From contig NZ_AUHF01000001.1 of the NCBI RefSeq assembly GCF_000423045.1, positions 434,001 to 498,000 of the forward strand: 64,000 nucleotides of DNA, written 5' to 3'. Shown one piece after another: positions 35,882-44,310 of this stretch. A program made the translations under genes and the position numbers. Numbering within the stretch: the stretch's first letter is position 1; each line of letters starts with the position of its first letter. The stretch comes from Christiangramia portivictoriae DSM 23547. Its GTDB lineage: Bacteria > Bacteroidota > Bacteroidia > Flavobacteriales > Flavobacteriaceae. Under the pieces are notes generated by a model that was given only the letters and a program-made list of their open reading frames with translations, was not told where the DNA came from and did no database searches.

Positions 35882-36379
35882 ATGAAAGTACAGGGGTTCG
35901 TATTCAGTTTTATCATGGTTTTGGCGACTTCTGTTTACAGCCAGAGTTCGCTGGATGAACTGTTGAAAAAATACAACTCCGGGGATGTTTCATACACTTC
36001 TGTAGAGCAATTGCGCATGGATCAATTAAATGATGAGGTGATCATCCTGGATGCCAGAGAACGTGAAGAATACCGCACCAGCCACCTTCGTAATTCCCGT
36101 TTTATAGGCTATGATCATGTAAACTTAAGCCTGCTGGATACGGTCTCCAGAGATAAAAAGATCGTGGTTTACTGCTCCATAGGCATCCGGTCTGAGAAGA
36201 TCGCGCATAAAATTCAGGCTTTGGGATTTAAAGAAGTGAGAAATCTATACGGCGGTATCTTTGAATGGAAAAACGCCGGATTTCCAGTGTTTGATCAGGA
36301 AGAGATGGAAACCGAAAAAATTCATACTTTCTCAAAACACTGGTCAAAATATCTTAAAAATGGAGAAAAAATTTACTAA
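35882..36379 (+). CDS. Exported rhodanese-like protein of the arsenosugar locus
   Basis: A 165-residue protein; signal peptide likely ends near residue 20 (VYSQ). One rhodanese domain (about 45-145; IILDAREREEYRTSHL, VYCSIGIRSEKIAHKI) with active-site Cys98. It would move sulfur in the periplasm or reduce/thiolate an oxyanion such as arsenate. The next gene starts one base after its stop. Rhodanese genes occur in several such loci as I recall. Confidence 0.85.
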   Translation: MKVQGFVFSFIMVLATSVYSQSSLDELLKKYNSGDVSYTSVEQLRMDQLNDEVIILDAREREEYRTSHLRNSRFIGYDHVNLSLLDTVSRDKKIVVYCSIGIRSEKIAHKIQALGFKEVRNLYGGIFEWKNAGFPVFDQEEMETEKIHTFSKHWSKYLKNGEKIY

Positions 36380-36994
36380 GTGTCTAAAGAAGATCTTTTA
36401 ATCATATTTACGAAAAACCCAGTCCTAGGCAAGGTGAAAACCCGTCTCGCAAAGGGAATTGGTGATAACAAAGCCCTGGAAGTATATCAGTTTTTGCTGA
36501 AGCATACGAAGAAAGTAACCGAACAGCTTGATGTAGATAAGCAGGTTTATTACGCATGGAATATTGGTGAAAACGACATTTGGGAAGACCACTATTTTCA
36601 GAAAAGATTGCAGGTGGAAGGAGATCTGGGAGCGAAAATGGAAGCGGCATTTAAAGCTGGATTTTCTGAAGGTTACAGGAAAATTGTAATCATTGGAAGC
36701 GATCTTTATGACCTAGATGAATCAGATCTGGCAGCGGCCTTTACAGAACTTGAAACTCATGATCATGTGATTGGACCGGCAGAAGATGGTGGATACTATT
36801 TATTAGGAATGAAATCATTAAATTCGGCTTTATTCATCAATAAAGCCTGGAGTACTTCGAGTGTATTTGAGCAAAGTCTCCAGGATATGCAGGCTGGAAC
36901 TTATAAAGTGCTGCCTCTTAAAAATGATATAGATACGGAGGAAGACATCAGGAATATTCCGGTATTTCAAAAAATTATTAATAATGACAGATAG
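36380..36994 (+). CDS. Arsenosugar biosynthesis glycosyltransferase/nucleotidyltransferase-like protein, TIGR04282 type
   Basis: A 204-residue GT-A-fold protein, the transferase 1 of ArsS loci. The N-terminal LLIIFTKNPVLGKVKTRLAKGIG is the nucleotide-binding signature shared with CofC/MobA-like proteins; IGSDLYDL and GPAEDGGYYLLGM are further landmarks. GTG start at 36380 directly abuts the rhodanese stop. Its end overlaps the purine nucleoside phosphorylase start by 11 bases. Role inferred: transfer of a sugar or glycerol group onto the arsenic nucleoside product. Confidence 0.88.
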   Translation: MSKEDLLIIFTKNPVLGKVKTRLAKGIGDNKALEVYQFLLKHTKKVTEQLDVDKQVYYAWNIGENDIWEDHYFQKRLQVEGDLGAKMEAAFKAGFSEGYRKIVIIGSDLYDLDESDLAAAFTELETHDHVIGPAEDGGYYLLGMKSLNSALFINKAWSTSSVFEQSLQDMQAGTYKVLPLKNDIDTEEDIRNIPVFQKIINNDR

Positions 36995-37796
36995 AATAAA
37001 CGAATCGGTTGATTACTTGAAATCCAAAGGATTCGGTGAACCGGAAGTTGGGATCATCTTGGGTACAGGATTAGGGAAACTACTGGAAGATGTTGAAATT
37101 GAAGCCACTGCGAGTTATAACCATATACCCTATTTTCCAACGGCCACAGTAGAGTTTCACAAGGGAAAATTAATCTTTGGAACCCTGGCAGGAAAAAAAG
37201 TGGTCATCATGCAAGGAAGATTTCATTTGTATGAAGGCTATAGTCTTTTTGATGTTACTTTTCCGGTAAGGGTCATGAAACGTTTGGGAATGAAACGCTT
37301 GCTGGTCTCAAATGCGTCTGGAGCGATTAACCTGGATTATGGTAAAGGTGAGTTAATGCTTATCGATGATCATATCAACCTTCAGGGCGGTTCCCCGCTG
37401 GCGTTCCATGGTGTTGAACATCTGGGAGAACGTTTTGTGGACATGAGCGAACCCTATGACAGGTCCATGAACGAGCAGTTCGAAAGCACAGCTCAGGAAT
37501 TAGGGATCACATTGCACAAAGGGGTGTATGCATCGGTACTTGGTCCACAGCTGGAAACCCGTGCTGAATACCGGTATCTAAAGATCATTGGTGCAGATGC
37601 CGTTGGAATGAGTACAGTGCCGGAAGTGATCGTTGCCAATCATTTGGGAATCCCTGTTTCAGCAATTTCGGTAATCACAGATAAAGGGGATCCAGACAAT
37701 CTCGAAAAAGTAGATATTCAGGAAATTCTGGCGATGGCTGCCAAGGCAGAGCCAGATATGGTCAAATTATTTAAAGAGTTACTAAAGAAATTATAG
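36984..37796 (+). CDS. Purine nucleoside phosphorylase (trimeric PNP/MTAP family) in the arsenosugar operon
   Basis: A 270-residue phosphorylase. Family landmarks: LGTGLG (phosphate loop), His81 in GRFHLYEGY, Glu191 in GPQLETRAE, and GADAVGMSTVPEVI. At the base-recognition position where human PNP has Asn243 this protein has Asp233 (VITDKGDPD), as MTA phosphorylase does; in human PNP an Asp here shifts specificity toward 6-aminopurines. Adenine release from the ArsS product is therefore plausible. Glu191 is PNP-like, so the site is a mixture of both subfamilies. Start overlaps the previous gene by 11 bases, the next ATG follows immediately. Confidence 0.92.
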   Translation: MTDRINESVDYLKSKGFGEPEVGIILGTGLGKLLEDVEIEATASYNHIPYFPTATVEFHKGKLIFGTLAGKKVVIMQGRFHLYEGYSLFDVTFPVRVMKRLGMKRLLVSNASGAINLDYGKGELMLIDDHINLQGGSPLAFHGVEHLGERFVDMSEPYDRSMNEQFESTAQELGITLHKGVYASVLGPQLETRAEYRYLKIIGADAVGMSTVPEVIVANHLGIPVSAISVITDKGDPDNLEKVDIQEILAMAAKAEPDMVKLFKELLKKL

Positions 37797-38765
37797 ATGA
37801 GTTATTTAGAGATCACTAAAGATGTATATCGTGAAGCTGCGCTTACGCCAGATGTTGGATTATGCTGCACCACAAACCCAATTTGGGAACTTCCGGGATT
37901 AAAGATTCCGAAGATCATGCAGGAGATGAATTACGGTTGTGGTTCCACAGTACATGCCCGGGATCTGACAAATAATCCGCGTACACTTTACGTAGGAGTT
38001 GGCGGCGGAATGGAACTTTTACAGTTCGCTTACTTTTCCAGAATGAAATCTGGAGTGGTTGGAGTAGACGTGGTAGATGAAATGCTGGAAGCTTCCCGTA
38101 AGAACTTCGTGGAGGCTGAGGCACAGAATCCATGGTTTAAGTCTGAATTTGTAGATCTTAGAAAAGGAGATGCTACAGCTTTACCAGTAGAAGATAACTC
38201 TATAGATGTCGCCGCACAGAACTGTCTCTTCAATATTTTCAAAACTGAAGAGCTTACTCAGGCTCTAAATGAGATGTATCGGGTGCTGAAGCCACACGGT
38301 AGGCTTGTGATGAGCGATCCAACCTGTGAGCAGGAAATGAACGATGAGCTTAGAAATGATGAGCGACTAAGGGCACTTTGTCTTTCAGGAAGCCTGAGCA
38401 TCAAAGACTATGTAAAAGCACTTACCGATGCTGGTTTTGGAACTATTGAGATCAGGGCCAGAAAGCCTTATAGAATTCTGGATCCCAAAAATTATCCTAC
38501 AGAGGAATTGATCTATATCGAATCTATTGAAGTAGCAGCAATTAAAGATCCAATGCCAGAGGACGGGCCATGCATCTTTACTGGTAAAGCTGCGATCTAT
38601 TATGGAGACGAAGATCATTTTGATGATCAGAAAGGACATATTTTACTAAAGAACCAGCCCATTGCAATTTGTGATAAAACTGCAGGCGCGCTGGCAGATC
38701 TTGGAAGAGATGATATTTACATTAGCGAGTCCACCTGGCATTACGATGGTGGTGGGTGCTGCTAA
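37797..38765 (+). CDS. arsM: Arsenite S-adenosylmethionine methyltransferase ArsM, arsenosugar-locus type
   Basis: A 322-residue SAM-dependent methyltransferase that converts As(III) to methylated forms in the cytoplasm. SAM-binding motif LYVGVGGGMELLQF near residues 64-77. Arsenic-binding cysteines equivalent to algal ArsM positions are Cys48 (YGCGS), Cys143 (QNCLFN) and Cys195 (RALCLSGS); Cys23-Cys24 near the N-terminus and a GGGCC C-terminus add more thiols. The first methylation steps of the arsenosugar route are the natural assignment. Confidence 0.92.
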   Translation: MSYLEITKDVYREAALTPDVGLCCTTNPIWELPGLKIPKIMQEMNYGCGSTVHARDLTNNPRTLYVGVGGGMELLQFAYFSRMKSGVVGVDVVDEMLEASRKNFVEAEAQNPWFKSEFVDLRKGDATALPVEDNSIDVAAQNCLFNIFKTEELTQALNEMYRVLKPHGRLVMSDPTCEQEMNDELRNDERLRALCLSGSLSIKDYVKALTDAGFGTIEIRARKPYRILDPKNYPTEELIYIESIEVAAIKDPMPEDGPCIFTGKAAIYYGDEDHFDDQKGHILLKNQPIAICDKTAGALADLGRDDIYISESTWHYDGGGCC

Positions 38766-38779
38766 TAAATTTTAATATT

Positions 38780-39568
38780 ATGAAGAAAGTATTTTTAAGT
38801 TTCCTGATCCTGGTTTCAGGGGCATTCATTTGTCAATCCTGTAACCTTATTTCAAGTGCAGGGTTTAATAGTAAAGGGCTGCCCACTCCAGACGCTGCAA
38901 ATACTTCTGCAGCTGCCGAGCAAAAAGTAGATCATTCTAGTTGGGATAAACTTCTGAAAAAGCATGTATCTAGCGACGGAATGGTAGATTATAAGGGTTT
39001 CCAGAAAGACCGTGCTGCACTTGACGATTATCTGAAGATGCTATCTTCCATGCAGCCAGATGATTCCTGGAATCGCGACCAGCTTCTGGCATATTATATC
39101 AATCTTTATAATGCGTATACGGTGGATCTAATCCTTCGGAATTATCCAGTGAAGAGTATCAAAGATATTTCCGGAGCATGGACAAAGGAGTTCGTTAGAA
39201 TTGGGGACAAGGAAATCTCACTCGGTGCTATTGAAAACAGCTTGTTGCGAAAAATGGATGAGCCCAGAATTCACTTTGCGATCAATTGCGCATCGATAAG
39301 CTGCCCCAAACTTATGAATGAAGCGTACACTAGCGAGAATATCGAGAAGCAGCTGGAGAAAGCTACGAATGAATTTATCAATTCAGATAAGAATGACATT
39401 TCGGCTTCCCAGCTGAAGCTTTCGTCGATCTTTGACTGGTATAAGAAAGATTTTACTGAGGATGGTTCTTTGACCGAGTACGTTAACCAATATTCAGAAG
39501 TGAAGATCAACTCCAATGCCCGGGTAGAGTATAAGAATTACGACTGGAACCTGAACGAAGCAAAATAA
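38780..39568 (+). CDS. DUF547 lipoprotein of the arsenosugar locus
   Basis: A 262-residue exported protein from the ATG at 38780; the frame extends upstream to a GTG but that would overlap arsM. Signal peptide ends at Cys21 (CQSCNLIS; Cys18 is the alternative). The DUF547 domain is seen from about residue 70 (YYINLYNAYTVDLIL, ISLGAIENSLLRKM, CASISCPKL). Function unknown; DUF547 genes recur in loci with ArsS, which suggests a transport or modification role. Confidence 0.85.
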   Translation: MKKVFLSFLILVSGAFICQSCNLISSAGFNSKGLPTPDAANTSAAAEQKVDHSSWDKLLKKHVSSDGMVDYKGFQKDRAALDDYLKMLSSMQPDDSWNRDQLLAYYINLYNAYTVDLILRNYPVKSIKDISGAWTKEFVRIGDKEISLGAIENSLLRKMDEPRIHFAINCASISCPKLMNEAYTSENIEKQLEKATNEFINSDKNDISASQLKLSSIFDWYKKDFTEDGSLTEYVNQYSEVKINSNARVEYKNYDWNLNEAK

Positions 39569-39573
39569 ATTCT

Positions 39574-40260
39574 GTGATAAGTATCATTATCCCGGTCTAT
39601 AATGAAGAGAAGCAGCTTCCGGCTTTGCTGGAATACCTGGAAACTGCTTCTTCTTTTCATATTCGGGAAATACTTGTTGTCGATGGAGGAAGTACAGATG
39701 GAACTTCACGTATTGCCAGTGAACACCCTAAGGTTACTTATCATTTATCTGAAAAAGGCCGGGCAGTTCAAATGAATTTTGGTGCTGGAAAAGCCATTGG
39801 CGAACTACTATATTTCCTGCATGCCGATAGTTTTCCACCAGAAAATTTTGATAAACTAATCATGAAAGCTGTCGAAAATGGTCATGACTGTGGTTGTTTT
39901 CAAATGCGTTTCGATAAGAACCACTGGTGGCTGAATTTAATGGGGTTTTTCACGAAATTCAATCATCTTTCATGTAGGGGAGGAGACCAATCACTTTTTG
40001 TAACCAGCAAACTTTTCCATAGGCTTCAGGGATTTGATGAAAGTTATACGGTTTATGAAGACAACGAATTTATCAAGCGTCTTTATAAGCATGCTTCTTT
40101 TACGGTGATCAAGAAATGGCTTACGACCTCTGCACGTTTATACGATCGCATGGGAGTTTGGAAAACACAGAAATTATTTCTCGAAATCTACTGGAAAAGA
40201 AGATTTGGCGCTACGGCTGAAGATCTACGCTCTCACTATTACAAGCGGGTTAATTCCTGA
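39574..40260 (+). CDS. Arsenosugar biosynthesis glycosyltransferase, TIGR04283 type
   Basis: A 228-residue GT2-type transferase, the transferase 2 of ArsS loci. N-terminal SIIIPVYNEEKQLPALL and the nucleotide site VVDGGSTDGT are standard; LLYFLHADSFPP is the DxD-like region. GTG start at 39574, five bases after the DUF547 stop. Its end overlaps the end of the convergent GH113-like gene by 11 bases. It could couple the dimethylarsinoyl-ribose to glycerol-type aglycones, by inference from the pathway. Confidence 0.9.
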   Translation: MISIIIPVYNEEKQLPALLEYLETASSFHIREILVVDGGSTDGTSRIASEHPKVTYHLSEKGRAVQMNFGAGKAIGELLYFLHADSFPPENFDKLIMKAVENGHDCGCFQMRFDKNHWWLNLMGFFTKFNHLSCRGGDQSLFVTSKLFHRLQGFDESYTVYEDNEFIKRLYKHASFTVIKKWLTTSARLYDRMGVWKTQKLFLEIYWKRRFGATAEDLRSHYYKRVNS

Positions 40261-41278
40261 AACTGCTATAAAACTCTTTTATCACCTTTTCCGCAGGTTT
40301 GTTTTGAGGAGTGAACCTGGAATTTTCGAGTCCGCCACTACCGGTTTCCTGATGCCATTTCCAGAGAAAACCGCCGGCAAACCAGTCTTTGGACCATATT
40401 TGATCAAAAATCACACGATACGCATTTGCCTGTAAATTAAAATTGAGACCGGGATGTTCCCTTTCAGAATTCCAGGGAGTTTTCAAAGTGAAATCAATAC
40501 TTCTATACCCAAATTCTGTAAAGATGATTTGCTTGCTGAATTTTTCAGATACGGTTTCAAGTGAATTAAGATGAGGTTCCCAGCCTTTTTTTATCTGATC
40601 AGTTTCTGGTGAAGCTTCTGTGCTAATAGGAAAATAAGCGTCCACGCCTATATAATCCAGCTCATTCCATATTGTAGTTTGATCAAATTTATCCCAGTTT
40701 TCAGCATAGGTGATCTGCCCGCTGTATATCGCTCTTACTTCGGAAATGAGGCGATTCCAGAAAGCTGGCCTGTTGCTTACAAAATTGAAAAGTTCGGTTC
40801 CAATACAGAGAAGTTCCACATCAAGTTCTTCTGAAATTTCAGCATATAGAAGAATGAATTCAGCATAAGAATCTTCGAATTGTTTCCAGTCTACTTCAGT
40901 TTCAAATTGCAAATCTCCGGTAAAGCCGCCATTCCTGATCCAGATCTGAGGTTTGACCATGATCTTTAAATTGCGCTCTCTTAATTTTGAGACAGTATGT
41001 TCAATACCTTCCTGTCGTTCCCCAAACCACTGTCTTTTTATGTTAAATCTTAGCTGGGGATCTTCCTGGTCGGGTAGAAAAGCGAATGGCATCAGGGCAA
41101 TGTAATTCGCTTCAGTTTCAGCTACATAATCAGCTTCGGTGTCAAGTATAGAGTCCCGGGAAGCCACGAGACTAATTCCATTCATTTTTGATTCCGGCAA
41201 TTTTGTTTGACAGGATGCTGTAAGTAAACCGACCATTAAAAAGATCTGAAATATGATAAGTGCCGATTTCCACTGCAT
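40250..41278 (-). CDS. GH113-like glycoside hydrolase lipoprotein
   Basis: A 342-residue lipoprotein; signal peptide ends at Cys23 (LTASCQTK). TIM-barrel hydrolase of the GH113 type: general acid/base Glu162 in CIGTEL and nucleophile Glu255 in IIFTEFGYRS. GH113 contains beta-mannanases; the substrate here is not clear. Convergent with the last arsenosugar gene and overlapping it by 11 bases. It is not next to any SusC/SusD genes. Confidence 0.85.
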   Translation of the reverse strand: MQWKSALIIFQIFLMVGLLTASCQTKLPESKMNGISLVASRDSILDTEADYVAETEANYIALMPFAFLPDQEDPQLRFNIKRQWFGERQEGIEHTVSKLRERNLKIMVKPQIWIRNGGFTGDLQFETEVDWKQFEDSYAEFILLYAEISEELDVELLCIGTELFNFVSNRPAFWNRLISEVRAIYSGQITYAENWDKFDQTTIWNELDYIGVDAYFPISTEASPETDQIKKGWEPHLNSLETVSEKFSKQIIFTEFGYRSIDFTLKTPWNSEREHPGLNFNLQANAYRVIFDQIWSKDWFAGGFLWKWHQETGSGGLENSRFTPQNKPAEKVIKEFYSSFRN

Positions 41279-41373
41279 GTTTGCGTTATTTATTACCTAA
41301 GATATTGGGTTTGTAGTAATTTTCAGCTTATTTTACTAAATACCTTGCCGTTCGCAGCAAATTATAAAATTAT

Positions 41374-42660
41374 ATGGAGCATATCGTTATCATAGGAAAT
41401 GGAATCGCTGGTATCACCGCTGCCCGGCATATTAGAAAAGCTTCAGACTGCAGGATCACCGTAATTTCCGGGGAATCAGACTATTTTTTCTCGCGTACCG
41501 CCTTGATGTATGTCTATATGGGACATATGAAGTGGGATCATTTGAAGCCTTATGAAGACTGGTTCTGGGAAAAAAATCGAATAGAACTCATAAATGCCTG
41601 GGTTGATCATATAGATTTTAAGAATAAAGAGCTTGGTTTTTCTTCCAGGGAAACATTGCGCTACGACAAACTTATTCTGGCCACCGGTTCCTTGCCGAAT
41701 CGTTTTGGCTGGCCGGGAGAAGATCTTGATGGCGTACAGGGAATGGTCACTAAGCAGGACCTGGAAAAGCTGGAGGAAAGAACTTCTGGTATTCATCACG
41801 CTGTGGTTATTGGCGGCGGACTCATTGGTGTTGAGCTCGCAGAAATGCTGCATACGCGCAAAATTCCGGTCACTTTGCTGGTGAGGGAAAATGGCTTTTG
41901 GAGCAGTGTATTACCGCCGCAGGATGCAAAGATGATCTCTGAGCATATCCTTGCGCATGGAATAGACCTGAGGCATGAAACAGAGCTTGAAGAGGTTCTT
42001 GGAGATGAACAAGGCAGGGTTAGGGCAATAAGGACTACATCTGGCGAAGAGATCCCCTGCGAATTTGTGGGTCTTTGCGCGGGTGTAAGACCAAACATAA
42101 AATTTCTGGAGTCCCTGGATATTGAAACCCACAAAGGCATTCTGGTCAACGAATTTCTGGAGACCAGTGTTCCCGATGTTTATGCCATTGGAGACTGTGC
42201 CCAGCAGAAAAAAGCCATAGGACTACGAAAACCTGTGGAGGCAGTTTGGTATACCGGTAGGATCATGGGCGAAACTGTAGCGCAGACGGTTACTGGAACC
42301 AGAACTTCCTACCAACCTGGAAACTGGTTCAATTCAGCCAAATTTTTTGATATCGAATATCAAACATATGGCTGGGTTTTTAATAAACCGGGTCTAAATG
42401 AGCAGCATTTTCACTGGCAGCATGAAAGTGGAGAAAAGGCGATTACCATCGCTTTCGACACTGAAACTGGAAAGTTTAAGGGCATTAATACCTTCGGAAT
42501 AAGAATGCGACAGAAAGTTTTTGATAGATGGCTAAATGAAGAGAAGACGATCACGCATGTCCTGTCAAACCTAAAAGCAGCTAATTTCGATCCAGAATTT
42601 TACGAGCGTCATGAAGCTGAAATCTTTAAATACTTTACCAAAAATTTACAAAATACTTGA
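41374..42660 (+). CDS. NAD(P)/FAD-dependent oxidoreductase
   Basis: A 428-residue two-dinucleotide-domain flavoprotein. FAD-binding GNGIAGITAARHIRK at the N-terminus, NAD(P)-binding IGGGLIGVELAEML near residue 150, and the second FAD motif VYAIGDCAQ near residue 270. No redox-active Cys pair is seen, so it is not a thioredoxin-reductase type; similar to rubredoxin/ferredoxin reductases or NirB-like FAD parts. It overlaps the membrane Fe-S gene by four bases and so probably feeds electrons to it. Confidence 0.88.
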   Translation: MEHIVIIGNGIAGITAARHIRKASDCRITVISGESDYFFSRTALMYVYMGHMKWDHLKPYEDWFWEKNRIELINAWVDHIDFKNKELGFSSRETLRYDKLILATGSLPNRFGWPGEDLDGVQGMVTKQDLEKLEERTSGIHHAVVIGGGLIGVELAEMLHTRKIPVTLLVRENGFWSSVLPPQDAKMISEHILAHGIDLRHETELEEVLGDEQGRVRAIRTTSGEEIPCEFVGLCAGVRPNIKFLESLDIETHKGILVNEFLETSVPDVYAIGDCAQQKKAIGLRKPVEAVWYTGRIMGETVAQTVTGTRTSYQPGNWFNSAKFFDIEYQTYGWVFNKPGLNEQHFHWQHESGEKAITIAFDTETGKFKGINTFGIRMRQKVFDRWLNEEKTITHVLSNLKAANFDPEFYERHEAEIFKYFTKNLQNT

Positions 42661-44255
42661 TGAGTAGAATAGAACAAAACATGTCTGTAACCGGGGAGGC
42701 TGCAGCAACTCTAAATACAGGACAGAAATTGGCAAGTTTCCTCGGGATGTCTGGTCTAATCATCCTTTGTCTGGCTGCCTTCAATCTTAATTTTCCCAAT
42801 AAAGTTTTGTGGTTAAGTATCGCTTTGGGATCCATCATTGCTGGAATTTGTTGGTTCGCCCAGGCAACATATTCCGGTAGGCCTGCGGGTATCAAGAACG
42901 ACGGTGTCTGGTTTAAAAGCATGACCAGTCGCGGCTACCTGGCTTATCTTACCGGTCTTGGTTTGACCGGGTTTTATATTTTGCTCTATTTCTACCCCGA
43001 GTATCTTGGTTTAAGAGCACAAGGAGATAACGTAGGATTGATCGCTCTTTTTGATCCTTTAAGTTATCTGCTTAGTGGTAATCCAGCAAGCCAGTGGTTT
43101 GTGTATGGAACTTTATATACGATCGCTATCCTGGCTTTCGGAGTAAAGTTCTTATGGAAATACAGGCATAATCGCTATGAAAAACTGAGAACTTACAGTG
43201 TCATGTTCTTTCAGCTAGCTTTCGCATTCCTTATTCCCGAATTCATGTCCAGGCTTAACGATGATGGCATGAACCTGCCTTACTACGACCTAAAGAACAT
43301 CTGGCCACTTAATTATTACAATTTCGAGCAATACAGGATAGATGGTTTTCTTTCTTCCGGAGATATAGGTCTTGCCCTGCTGATCTTTGGGGTAGTTTCA
43401 ATTTTTGTGATTACGCCTATACTAACCTATAAATATGGGAAAAGATGGTACTGCAGTTGGGTATGCGGTTGTGGCGGCCTCGCTGAAACTGCCGGTGATC
43501 CTTATCGCCAGCTTTCAGATAAAAGTCTTTTTGCCTGGAAAGTTGAACGATGGGTGGTACATAGCGTGCTGGTATTCGTGGTTTTGATGACAACAGCGGT
43601 CGTTTACAGCTACCTTGGTTACGATTCATCAAAATACTGGCTTACAAGAGATGTTTTCCTTATTGGGGTTGGGGTTTTTCTAAGCCTCTTGTTTGCAGCG
43701 ATCTGGTATTTCAAAAGACAAGAATTACAAAAAGATGCCCGTTATGGAGCGATAGGCTACCTGGTAATCATCCTAGGATTGATCGCTTTTCATTACTTCA
43801 GCGGGCAGAACTTATTTTTGTTCAATGCCGAAAATTTGCGCCAGGCCTACGGATTCCTGATAGGGTCTATTTTTAGCGGAGTCATAGGTACCGGTTTTTA
43901 TCCAATTTTCGGGAACAGAGTCTGGTGTCGGTTTGGTTGTCCTATGGCAGCTATTTTGGGAATGCAGCAACGCTTATTTTCAAAATTCAGAATTACAACC
44001 AACGGAGGGCAGTGTATTTCGTGCGGAAATTGCTCAACCTATTGTGAAATGGGGATCGATGTACGTGCCTATGCGCAAAAAGGGGAGAACATTGTTCGAT
44101 CCAGTTGTGTTGGCTGCGGAATTTGCTCTGCCGTTTGTCCCAGAGGTGTTCTCAAACTTGAAAATGGTTCTACCAATAACCGAATTACTACTGAAAATGG
44201 GGTTGTTGGAGAAAATGTAGATCTTTTGGATCTTCTGAAGCAGAAAAGCCTATAA
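42657..44255 (+). CDS. Membrane-bound polyferredoxin (NapH/CcoG-like)
   Basis: A 532-residue inner-membrane electron-transfer protein with about eight membrane segments. Cys-rich loops YCSWVCGCGG and VWCRFGCPM resemble the Fer4_5 motifs of NapH/CcoG. Near the C-terminus two [4Fe-4S] ferredoxin motifs follow: CISCGNCSTYC and CVGCGICSAVCP. It starts by ATGA overlap with the flavoprotein gene. The likely partners are the flavoprotein and an unknown quinone or periplasmic acceptor. Not a typical CcoG; assignment to NapH-type is by motif only. Confidence 0.85.
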   Translation: MMSRIEQNMSVTGEAAATLNTGQKLASFLGMSGLIILCLAAFNLNFPNKVLWLSIALGSIIAGICWFAQATYSGRPAGIKNDGVWFKSMTSRGYLAYLTGLGLTGFYILLYFYPEYLGLRAQGDNVGLIALFDPLSYLLSGNPASQWFVYGTLYTIAILAFGVKFLWKYRHNRYEKLRTYSVMFFQLAFAFLIPEFMSRLNDDGMNLPYYDLKNIWPLNYYNFEQYRIDGFLSSGDIGLALLIFGVVSIFVITPILTYKYGKRWYCSWVCGCGGLAETAGDPYRQLSDKSLFAWKVERWVVHSVLVFVVLMTTAVVYSYLGYDSSKYWLTRDVFLIGVGVFLSLLFAAIWYFKRQELQKDARYGAIGYLVIILGLIAFHYFSGQNLFLFNAENLRQAYGFLIGSIFSGVIGTGFYPIFGNRVWCRFGCPMAAILGMQQRLFSKFRITTNGGQCISCGNCSTYCEMGIDVRAYAQKGENIVRSSCVGCGICSAVCPRGVLKLENGSTNNRITTENGVVGENVDLLDLLKQKSL

Positions 44256-44310
44256 TTTGTAAGGAGTTCTCCTATTTTCGCACTTCTTAAGCTGAACTGA
44301 ATAATTACGC

